Shown: positions 56,377-64,000 of the stretch, in pieces
Layout: every line of letters begins with the position of its first letter
Position numbering within the stretch: the first letter of the stretch is position 1
Assembly: GCA_003458705.1 (NCBI GenBank)
Contig: QRVH01000013.1
Location: 1 to 64,000 of the forward strand
Direction of reading: 5' to 3'
Source of the DNA: Eubacterium sp. AF22-9
GTDB lineage: Bacteria; Bacillota; Clostridia; Lachnospirales; Lachnospiraceae
Length of the DNA: 64,000 nt
Made by a program: the position numbers and the translations under genes
Notes under the pieces: model-generated
The model's database searches: none
The model's input: the letters and a program-made list of their open reading frames with translations, nothing else
Told to the model about the DNA's origin: nothing

Positions 56377-57230
56377 TTTCCTGCCTCCCCACATTTTTCC
56401 AATATTACAGCTCTCTTAAATCCATTTTTTCCGACAAGACCTGCAAGTCTTTCATCTGTATCATATATACTGCTTCCATGTGCTGTTCCAATTACAATAC
56501 ATCCACTTTTAATACAGTATCTTACTGCTTTAATATCATCTTCCCCTCCTATCTCATCCATGGCAACAACCTGCGGGCTGAGTGAACGCACAGCCATATA
56601 TACTCCTGTAAGCTTATTACAACCATCTAAAACATCTGTCCTGCAGCCGACATCGTTACACGGAACTCCGTTGACACATGCCGCAACCTCACAGCGCTCA
56701 TCAATTAAAGTCACATTTTTTCTGTATTTGTCAGATAACTGCCTTACAATATCTCTTAGCAGTGTTGTTTTTCCAAAACCCGGCGGTGATATTATAATGG
56801 TATGCTTTAACCCGTCTTTTAAAAGCTCCTTCATTATGCTGTCCGCACAGCCCTTCATCTGCTTTGCAATTCGTATGCAAAGAAATGTGACATGAGAGAA
56901 ATTCTTTACCTTTCCATTCTCCCATATAACCTGTCCTCCAAGTCCGATTCTGTGTCCACCTTTAATTGTCAGAAAACCTTTCGCCATACATGATTCGTAT
57001 GCATATGATGAATAATTGGTTGCTATCGACAATATTCTTGTTATCATATGTTCATCTACAGGACTGCTCCCCATGTATTCGCCATTATCACATATTGCAA
57101 AAGGGCATCTTCCTGTACGCAGGCGGATTTCCAGCACATGTTCAAAGCCTGTACATATTCCAATGTCTTTTAATAATTCTTCCGGGAGGATTTTATAAAG
57201 TGATTCGTCATACAAAAAAAGCCCCTTCAC
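56361..57230 (-). CDS. spoIIIAA: Stage III sporulation protein AA (secretion-type ATPase)
   Basis: Mother-cell AAA-type ATPase of the SpoIIIA channel, related to type II/IV secretion ATPases. Walker A ISPPGFGKTTLLRDIV near residue 152, Walker B VVAMDEIGGEDD near 217, GTAHGSS near 240. The GTG at 57230 lies inside the terminator of the preceding gene and has no ribosome site; a TTG at 57215, 6 nt after AAGGGG, is the more likely start. First gene of the operon, expected to be under sigma-E. Confidence 0.92.
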   Translation of the reverse strand: MKGLFLYDESLYKILPEELLKDIGICTGFEHVLEIRLRTGRCPFAICDNGEYMGSSPVDEHMITRILSIATNYSSYAYESCMAKGFLTIKGGHRIGLGGQVIWENGKVKNFSHVTFLCIRIAKQMKGCADSIMKELLKDGLKHTIIISPPGFGKTTLLRDIVRQLSDKYRKNVTLIDERCEVAACVNGVPCNDVGCRTDVLDGCNKLTGVYMAVRSLSPQVVAMDEIGGEDDIKAVRYCIKSGCIVIGTAHGSSIYDTDERLAGLVGKNGFKRAVILEKCGEAGKCLDI

Positions 57231-57258
57231 TATTGTTTTTCACAATATATGAAAGGGC
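57213..57258 (-). terminator. Terminator of the ABC exporter, overlapping the start of spoIIIAA
   Basis: A stem of about 10 bp plus 4 bp (57243-57258 with 57221-57235) followed by seven Ts on the minus strand, 9 bp after the permease stop. Its right arm and T-run contain the first codons of spoIIIAA. Confidence 0.75.
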
Positions 57259-57266
57259 TGTCCGTT

Positions 57267-59980
57267 TTATTCTACTGACTTTAAAGATTCGACCATAGGA
57301 AGCTTCTTTAACTTTCCATACATGGCCAGATTAACTACCACTGAGAAAATCAGTGTGATAAGATATGAATATATATATGTTGTCGGTTTAATAGCATATC
57401 CAAACATTATTGCATCCATCTCAACAGTAAGCATTATGTATATGTGAAGAAGTCTTCCTAATAATAGTCCGAACACACCACCAATTAGTGTAAGGATATA
57501 TTCTCACGGTACACATACATACCTACCTCCGGGTCAAAGAAGCCAAGTACCTTAATAGTTGCAATCTCTCTTCTTCTCTCCGAAATATTAACATTAGTAA
57601 GGTTATATAATACAACAAATGCAAGCAGTCCTGCTGATATTATAAGCACCCATGTTACCAGATCAAGCGACTGTATCATATTCTCAAATCGTGTGACATT
57701 AGCATTAAGGAAGCTCACTCCCTTAATATAATCTCTTGTAAGATATTCATCGCCCATATAGCTTTCAGTTTCGCTTACATCTCCATTAATCTTTATAAGT
57801 ACCCTGTTGTTATCAGGAACATTTCCAAAAAGTTCATTATAATATTCTGCACTTATATATACATAATGATTAACATACATTTCTGTAATGCCGGATACAA
57901 CAGCCTCTGTCCGCTTTCCAGCGGATGATGTTACTGTAATCTTATCACCTTTCTTTACTCCTAAATCTTTAGAAAGCTTTTCAGTGATAACAACGCCTGA
58001 ATCACCAAGAGCCACATCATTATGCTTTCTTCTTGTTCTTAATGTCACATAATCTTTAAATGCATTCTTATCATCAACTATGACATATTCTGCTGTCTCT
58101 GTATCTTCACTGCTCTTAACATCATCAGAATAACCACAGTTTAATATATAATCAGCAATGTGTCCGTCCGCTGACATGTCACTTTCAAGCGTATCCATAT
58201 CCTCCTGTGTAATCCCATCTGTAAATGTGGCAACACTGTCATAATGTATAAGCTCACCGTACTGGTTATGAATAAGACTTTCAATACTGTTCTTAATTCC
58301 AAAGCCCGCTGTCATAAGTGCCGTACAGCCTGCAATCCCTACAACAGTCATAAGAAATCTCTTCTTATACAGGAACAGATTACGCATAGTAACCTTCATT
58401 GTGAATGACATGTGTTTCCATATAAATGTAATATGCTCAAGAATGATTTTCTTACCGCTCTTAGGTGCTTTCGGACGCATAAGCTCTGATGGAACCTCTT
58501 CTAACTCACTGTAGCATGAAAAAAGAGCTGCTATAACTGTTACTAAAACCATGCTTGTAATGGCTATAATTGAAAGAAGTATGTGGCTGTCGTACACTAT
58601 TGGCGGAAGCTGGTATATTATATTCCAAGAATTATATATTACAAGCGGAAATAGTTTAAGACCTATGATACAGCCTGCTATTCCTCCAGTAACCGAAGCA
58701 ATTAATGCATATGCTATATATTTGAATGCAATCACCTTTTTGCTGTATCCTAGTGCTTTATATGTTCCTATAAGTCCCCTTTCTTCTGCTACCATTCTTG
58801 TCATTGTTGTAAGACAGACAAGGGCAGATACAACTATAAAGAATATTGGAAATACCGTGGCAATGGCTTTCATCCTGTCTGCACTGGATTCATAATCTTT
58901 AAAAGAATACTGTTCCTGTCTTGTAAGCTCATACCATTTCCAGTCATCGCTGTCACCATATTTAGATTCAAAATCTTCCTTAGCCTGCGTCTCAATGCTG
59001 CTAAAATCATAATCAGCAAGTGCTTTCTCATATGCCGGCTGGATATATGGCTCAATAATAGATGAAACATCCATTCCTACAAAATAATTACTGTACTGTT
59101 CTATAAGTGATTCTACAACATGGTCGTATATAGCCGCTTTGGCAGCCTCTTTTGCCTCATTTACTGAATCTTCATATACATCCTGTATGTCATCTTTTCT
59201 TACATTAATTCTGTTCTGTGAAATATTATCTATTCTGTCAGCTGTTTCTTTAACGAAATCTTTATATTCAGTTCCATATGTATCCAGTTCCTTTGCTCCA
59301 TCAACTGTCGCAAATACTTCATTGAAATAATCGGACATGAATTCATCTTCCGTAATATACATAAGATAATTAATCCTGCCGCTTCCAACATTAGTAGTTC
59401 CAAGGTCATACGACACATAATAAGGTGTGTATACTGTTCCTACAACTGTATACTCTGAATCTTTAAGGCTGTCATTAATATCATCCTGTGTTCCGGATGA
59501 AAGCTTGATTGTATCTCCTATAGAAAAATTGTCCTTGGTATCTTCATATCTTACAACACATTCACCGCTCTTTTCAGGAAGCCGTCCTTCTTTGATTCGT
59601 AACTGGTTAATGTAATTCTCATTATTCCTGTCTGTATTATCAGGTACTGACATTATATGTACAGCAGTCTCTATGCTGTCTTTCCTGATAACTGCATCCT
59701 GTGAATATGCAGGATACACTCCCTTAACACCATCAACTGCTCTTATAGCTTTAATATCATCTTCATTAAAACCTATTGATGATAAAAGTCTTAAATCACT
59801 CATATTATAATCATCATAATAGTGATCCGTTGAATTCTTCATATCATTAGAAGATGCTGTTACTCCTGCAAAAAATGCTACTCCAATAGCAACAATTGCA
59901 AATATAGCTATAAATCTTCCAAATGTTCTCTTAATCTCACGAAAGAGATCTTTCCACACTGATTTTCCCATATTGTACAA
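57267..59980 (-). pseudogene. ABC exporter permease (MacB/FtsX type), frameshifted
   Basis: Large permease (904 aa when repaired): an N-terminal membrane helix (FGRFIAIFAIVAIGVAFFAGV), a large extracytoplasmic domain of about 350 residues, three helices, a second domain, then the C-terminal FtsX domain. One base is missing near 57496; the frame then ends at RENISLH (57485). Restoring a base continues LTLIGGVFGLLLGRLL through two more helices to 57267, completing the FtsX fold. It is encoded 12 bp after its ATPase. Substrate unknown; such pairs often export peptides or lipoproteins or give antimicrobial resistance. Confidence 0.88.
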
Positions 59981-59992
59981 GCCTCCATAGTA

Positions 59993-60694
59993 TTACCAGT
60001 CTATCTCGTCTACTGAAACAGGATTGTCATTAATAACAACACTGTCAACGATACCATTCTTTATCTTAATAACTTTATCTCCCATTGCTGAAATTGCCTG
60101 ATTATGTGTTATAACAACAACAGTAATTCCATTCTTCTTACACATATCACTTAAAAGCTTAAGAATGGTTTTTCCTGTATTAATATCAAGTGCTCCTGTA
60201 GGTTCATCGCATAAAAGCATCTTAGGATTCTTTGCAAGTGCTCTTGCAATGGCAACTCTCTGCTGTTCACCACCTGATAACTGTGACGGAAAATTTCCTA
60301 TTCTGTCATATAATCCCACAGCTTCTATTGTCTTAACAATATCAAGAGGCTCTTTGCATATCTGCGTTGCCAGCTCAACATTTTCTTTGACAGTAAGATT
60401 CTGTACAAGATTATAGAACTGGAATACGAATCCGATATCATATCTTCTGTATGCTGTAAGCTGTCTTGAATTGTACTTGTCAATTCTTTTTCCATCTACA
60501 GTTATTTCCCCGGTAGTACATGTATCCATTCCTCCAAGGATGTTAAGAATAGTACTCTTTCCTGCACCACTAGGTCCTAATACAACAGCAAATTCGCCTT
60601 TATCAATCTTAAAATCCACTCCATTCAATGCTCTTATCTTTACATCACCCATTTTGTATATTTTCTTTACATTTTTAAATTCTATATATGCCAT
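59993..60694 (-). CDS. ABC transporter ATP-binding protein (LolD/MacB type)
   Basis: A 233-residue ATPase: Walker A LGPSGAGKSTILNILGG near residue 36, Q-loop FVFQFYNL, signature LSGGEQQRVAIARALAKNP, Walker B LLCDEPTGALD and H-loop ITHN. It powers the permease encoded 12 bp downstream. The promoter region lies between 60695 and 60820. Confidence 0.94.
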   Translation of the reverse strand: MAYIEFKNVKKIYKMGDVKIRALNGVDFKIDKGEFAVVLGPSGAGKSTILNILGGMDTCTTGEITVDGKRIDKYNSRQLTAYRRYDIGFVFQFYNLVQNLTVKENVELATQICKEPLDIVKTIEAVGLYDRIGNFPSQLSGGEQQRVAIARALAKNPKMLLCDEPTGALDINTGKTILKLLSDMCKKNGITVVVITHNQAISAMGDKVIKIKNGIVDSVVINDNPVSVDEIDW

Positions 60695-60820
60695 AGTTTC
60701 TCCTTTTTTATTCCAAACAGTATTAAATCACATATTAATCTATATATAATAATACCTTATAGCACTCATAAATTCAAAGTATTTTAATATAATCATAGAA
60801 AGATATTTTATTAAATTTCT

Positions 60821-62068
60821 ATGAAATCATTTAAGAATTTTTCAATTATTATACTCGTATTATCGTTGTTGGTTTGTTGCATATTCTGTCCTGTAACAAC
60901 TCAGGCAGCAGGACTATATTCAAAATACTCTGTTCTTATTGATTCTGATTCAGGCAGGATACTTTCTGGCAGCAATGAAACAACGGCTGTAAGCATGGCA
61001 AGCACAACTAAAATTATGACTCTTATTATTGCTTTGGAAAACTGTGATAAGAATTTTGTTGCGACAACTTCCGCCTATGCTGCTTCCATGCCTGATGTAC
61101 AGCTTAATGCCATAACCGGTGAACAGTTTGTACTTGACGACCTCTACTACTCACTTATGCTTGAATCGCATAATGACTCTGCCGTGATTATTGCTGAAAA
61201 TGTAGCTTATTATCTGCTGTGTAAAAATCCCGCCTTAAGGTCTGAAACTCCATTTATCAGCAATTACAATTATGACTCTTCATTTCTTTCTGAAATTGAC
61301 CGTGAACAGAGTGAAAAGCTTGTATATATATTCACCGATCTTATGAATGAAAAGGCTGATGATATCCTGTTGTCCGATACATATTACATAACACCTAACG
61401 GTCTTGACGCTGAGGACGATTACAACTTTCATCATACAACAGCCTATGACCTTGCAAAGACTATGGCATACTGTATTAACAATGATGAATTCTTACGCAT
61501 AACCCAGACTGTTTCCAAGACATTTTCAGACACAACAGGAAAACATACTTATCAGCTTAATAATAAAAACAGGCTGTTAAATCCTGAAAATGGCGTAATC
61601 TCAGGCAAAACCGGCTTTACCAACAAAGCTGGCTACTGCTATGTATGCGCCTACAAGGATAATAACCGTACTCTCTGTATTGCCATGCTTGCGTGTGGCT
61701 GGCCTCCTAATAAGAATTACAAATGGAGTGACGCCAACTATCTTATTGCACTTGGTAAAAAATACAACAAGCAGAAATATTTTAATTGCGAGTACACATT
61801 TTACATTCCTGTATCTAAAGGAAAATATAGCTTCTGTGAACTTATTCCTGACAGTGCTGTTGAGTTTCTTGCCTGCGATGACGATTCCGTAAATATCCAG
61901 ATAGATATTCCGGAAACACTTACTGCTCCTGTCAATTCAGCACAGATATATGGAACAATTAATATATATGTAAATAATGAGCCTGCCCGCAGTATTAATC
62001 TGAAAGCAAAGCAGAGTATTCCCAAAAAAGTTCATGCACTCGACATAATCCGTAAAATATTTCAATAA
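60821..62068 (+). CDS. D-alanyl-D-alanine carboxypeptidase (DacF/PBP5 type)
   Basis: Penicillin-binding S11 peptidase trimming peptidoglycan stem peptides. The 415-residue protein has a signal segment (FSIIILVLSLLVCCIFCPVTTQAAG) and the three catalytic motifs: SxxK in ASTTKIMT near residue 62, SxN as SHND near residue 116, and KTG in SGKTGFTNKAGYC near residue 263. No strong ribosome site is visible at this ATG. It is read divergently from the ABC exporter. Confidence 0.92.
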   Translation: MKSFKNFSIIILVLSLLVCCIFCPVTTQAAGLYSKYSVLIDSDSGRILSGSNETTAVSMASTTKIMTLIIALENCDKNFVATTSAYAASMPDVQLNAITGEQFVLDDLYYSLMLESHNDSAVIIAENVAYYLLCKNPALRSETPFISNYNYDSSFLSEIDREQSEKLVYIFTDLMNEKADDILLSDTYYITPNGLDAEDDYNFHHTTAYDLAKTMAYCINNDEFLRITQTVSKTFSDTTGKHTYQLNNKNRLLNPENGVISGKTGFTNKAGYCYVCAYKDNNRTLCIAMLACGWPPNKNYKWSDANYLIALGKKYNKQKYFNCEYTFYIPVSKGKYSFCELIPDSAVEFLACDDDSVNIQIDIPETLTAPVNSAQIYGTINIYVNNEPARSINLKAKQSIPKKVHALDIIRKIFQ

Positions 62069-62113
62069 ACATTTTAATCATTCTGATTTATTCTAATTAA
62101 TTATAAAAAAAGA

Positions 62114-62142
62114 ATGACATAAAAATAATTGTGTTATATAAT
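62114..62142 (+). promoter_or_regulatory. Promoter of the polysaccharide deacetylase gene
   Basis: ATGACA (62114-62119), 17 bp, perfect TATAAT (62137-62142), about 47 bp before the start codon. Confidence 0.7.
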
Positions 62143-62188
62143 ATGAACGTTGATTTTAAACTAGTTATATAATATGGAGACAACAACT

Positions 62189-63058
62189 ATGAATAAAGTA
62201 TATAAAGTATTCCCTGGCGGCAAATTCAAAGTTCTTACTTTCAGTTATGATGATGGTAAAATTGAGGACAGACGTCTTGTAAAGCTTTTTAACAAATATA
62301 ATCTTAAAGCAACATTTAATCTGGACACAGGCATTATTGATCCTGCGATAAGAATTCCTCAGGAGGAATGGCCTGAGCTTTATAAAGGACATGATATTGC
62401 TGTTCATACATTTACACATCCTACTATGATAAGACTAAATGATTATGCTGCTCTTAAAGAAATTCTTGAAGATAAGGTTAATCTTGAAAAAATATTTAAC
62501 CATCCGATATACGGTCTTGCCTATCCTAACGGTTCTTACGACAGCCGTATAGTTGATATTGCCAAATCTGTCGGCATTAAATATGCAAGAGTTACCAATG
62601 ATAAATACGCTGCCACTAAAGCTGCAGAAGCCTATGCTGCTAATTCCGATGGTCCTATACTTATAGGGGATGAGAATGGTTTTTCTATGCCTGAAGACTA
62701 TATGCGCTGGGTTCCAACCTGTCATCACAATCATAATCTTATTGATTTTGGCAAGAAGTTCATGGCACTTACTAAAAAACAGTATCTTTACATGATGTAT
62801 GTCTGGGGACACAGCTTTGAATTTGAAAGAAACAATAATTGGGAAATCATTGAGGAATTCTGTGAAATGATTGCTAACCGTGATGATATCTGGTATGCAA
62901 CCAATTCTGATATTGTTGAATACAACGAATTGTTTGACAGACTTGAGTTCTTTGCTGATAACGAATATGTTCATAACCCTTCTGTTAAGTCAGTATGGCT
63001 TGCAGTAAATAATAGTACTATTGTTGAAGTAAAAGGCGGTGAAACAGTTAAATTATAA
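62189..63058 (+). CDS. Polysaccharide deacetylase family (NodB-like) protein
   Basis: A 289-residue carbohydrate esterase 4-like protein without a signal peptide. NodB motifs: FSYDDG near residue 20 (metal and catalytic Asp), HTFTHPTM near residue 73 (HxxxH metal site), AYPNGSYDSR near residue 112, and a late HSFE. Being cytoplasmic, it may act on a small or nucleotide-linked sugar rather than wall peptidoglycan; the substrate is unknown. ATG 62189 has GGAG 9 nt upstream and is preferred to 62174. Confidence 0.82.
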   Translation: MNKVYKVFPGGKFKVLTFSYDDGKIEDRRLVKLFNKYNLKATFNLDTGIIDPAIRIPQEEWPELYKGHDIAVHTFTHPTMIRLNDYAALKEILEDKVNLEKIFNHPIYGLAYPNGSYDSRIVDIAKSVGIKYARVTNDKYAATKAAEAYAANSDGPILIGDENGFSMPEDYMRWVPTCHHNHNLIDFGKKFMALTKKQYLYMMYVWGHSFEFERNNNWEIIEEFCEMIANRDDIWYATNSDIVEYNELFDRLEFFADNEYVHNPSVKSVWLAVNNSTIVEVKGGETVKL

Positions 63059-63073
63059 TAACGCATTATTAAA

Positions 63074-63110
63074 GGCGGCTTACCATTACAGGTTTGCCGC
63101 CCTCTTTTTA
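63074..63110. terminator. Terminator between deacetylase and ABC-2 permease genes
   Basis: Stem of 6 GC-rich pairs plus 3 after a two-base internal loop (63074-63084 with 63091-63101), followed by a T-run on the plus strand; A-rich on the other side, so weaker in the minus direction. Confidence 0.75.
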
Positions 63111-64000
63111 TTCATGCTTAAGATTCTTAAATGCATTTCTTAATGTAATTGGATTGCCATATCTTAACGTTCCCATTCTGTATATCTTAGAGCCTAATAT
63201 ACCAACTGCTATTGTGCTTACAATAAGAATAACAAACGATACAGCTATCTCAGCAAAACTCACATTTCCAAGTGCTACTCTTGCAAACATCGCACTGTAT
63301 GAGCTTATCGGCAGGAATGAAAGAACCTTCATAAGAATTCCATCTACATTATTAAGCTGGGATAATCCTATAAAATATACAATCATAATAACAAACTGTA
63401 CACTTCCGGCACTTTTGTTAATATCCTCTGTCTTAGACACAAGCGCTCCCATTGCACCATATATGAATACATAGAACAGCAGCCCTCCAAGTCCAAAGAA
63501 CGCAAATGTTATAAGCACATCTGAAGGAATATTAAATATTTTATCAAATAATCCACCCCATGAGTCTCTGTTAATCTTATAGCTTCCAAGTATTACTGCA
63601 AATATAATTCCAACCTGTAAAAGTGCTGCAGATGTACCTGCCAGTACCTTTCCAAAGAAAAGGCTGTTAGTATCAGCACTGGTTACAAGAAGTTCAATTG
63701 TTCTGTTTGATTTCTCCTGTGTTACAGAAGTTGCTACCATTACTCCATACAGAATGATAACCATGAACACAATAATTATAAGTGCATAACAATACCAGTA
63801 ATTACTCATCATGTCTTTTCCAAGTACAGTTGTCTCGGAATTGATAACCGGATTAAAAGCATTTTCAATCTCTGCCATATCCAGATTATTCTCCTTACAA
63901 TAGTTATACTGGCTTAGCAGCTGCATTGCATATGTAAATCTCTGCGTCATATCATCAAACATATCACTATTATTAACGACATATTCAAAATCTGTTGCAT
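63108..64000 (-). CDS. ABC-2 type transporter permease (NatB-like), incomplete at window edge
   Basis: The C-terminal about 297 residues of an ABC-2 permease; the frame is open through the right end. It has an extracytoplasmic segment (YCKENNLDMAEIENAF) followed by six hydrophobic segments, including ALIIIVFMVIILYGVMVATS, with the family motif EKSNRTIELLVTS directly after the first, and ADTNSLFFGKVLAGTSAALLQ. This matches NatB/YhaP-type exporters whose ATPase is usually encoded just upstream, here outside the window. Confidence 0.85.
   Translation of the reverse strand, partial: ATDFEYVVNNSDMFDDMTQRFTYAMQLLSQYNYCKENNLDMAEIENAFNPVINSETTVLGKDMMSNYWYCYALIIIVFMVIILYGVMVATSVTQEKSNRTIELLVTSADTNSLFFGKVLAGTSAALLQVGIIFAVILGSYKINRDSWGGLFDKIFNIPSDVLITFAFFGLGGLLFYVFIYGAMGALVSKTEDINKSAGSVQFVIMIVYFIGLSQLNNVDGILMKVLSFLPISSYSAMFARVALGNVSFAEIAVSFVILIVSTIAVGILGSKIYRMGTLRYGNPITLRNAFKNLKHE

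Overview
The window is A+T-rich, gene-dense DNA from a spore-forming, probably motile low-GC Gram-positive bacterium. Gene content and order fit the Clostridia, most likely a Lachnospiraceae member of the Lachnospira / [Eubacterium] eligens kind. The evidence is a complete spoIIIAA-AH operon, the xseA-xseB-ispA-dxs-tlyA-nadK-argR-recN-spoIVB-spo0A sporulation/housekeeping array, a FliK-like plus FlhB-tail pair next to rnhB, and a pta-ackA acetate pathway. The genus assignment is inference. No rRNA, CRISPR array, insertion sequence, prophage or gap over 300 bp without a gene was seen.

Layout, with almost every gene on the minus strand (read right to left). 1-8.5 kb: a broken MalT-like regulator at the edge, gpsA-plsY-der, a plus-strand exported membrane protein (broken), pgeF, a YraN nuclease-like gene, and the FlhB-tail and FliK-like genes. 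8.5-14.2 kb: ylxM-ffh-rpsP-khpA-rimM-rplS-lepB-rbgA-rnhB, the classical translation/secretion block. 14.2-24.8 kb: an AI-2E family permease, ilvA, ftsY, smc, rnc, acpP, plsX, a small lipoprotein, rpmF and yceD. 24.8-37 kb: ackA-pta, plus-strand tmcAL (broken), the DUF711/ACT pair, a WalJ-like hydrolase, an FtsA-like ATPase, coaE, polA and a zf-HC2 membrane protein. 37-41 kb: tRNA-Leu(CAA), glgA, an NlpC/P60 hydrolase and spo0A. 41-57 kb: an NSS symporter, spoIVB, recN, argR, nadK, tlyA, dxs, ispA, xseB, xseA, nusB, an Asp23 protein and spoIIIAH to spoIIIAA. 57-64 kb: a MacB-like ABC exporter, a DacF-like carboxypeptidase, a polysaccharide deacetylase and an incomplete ABC-2 permease.

The strongest unexpected signal is damage. 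Thirteen otherwise recognisable genes are interrupted by twelve apparent one-base indels (ten losses and two gains, nearly all in runs of two to four identical bases) and by three perfect tandem duplications with periods of 29, 60 and 82 bp. Adding or removing the single base, or one duplicate, restores a full family-length protein in each case where the whole gene is present. The broken genes include dxs, polA and spo0A, and roughly 7.7-28 kb is free of lesions, so the simplest reading is uneven sequence quality rather than biology. The 82-bp duplication, however, is bounded by an 8-bp direct repeat, as real slippage would leave.

Regulatory sequence is readable in several places. There are two tandem perfect 0A boxes, one helical turn apart, upstream of spo0A. 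A long hairpin just before the RNase III gene pairs fully only as the rnc-sense RNA, suggesting an autoregulatory cleavage site. The ffh operon promoter sits with its -35 inside the upstream terminator stem, and there is a consensus promoter in front of yceD-rpmF. I did not find a convincing new multi-gene system; the best leads are the rnc leader hairpin and an FtsA-like ATPase carrying beta-grasp-like modules.
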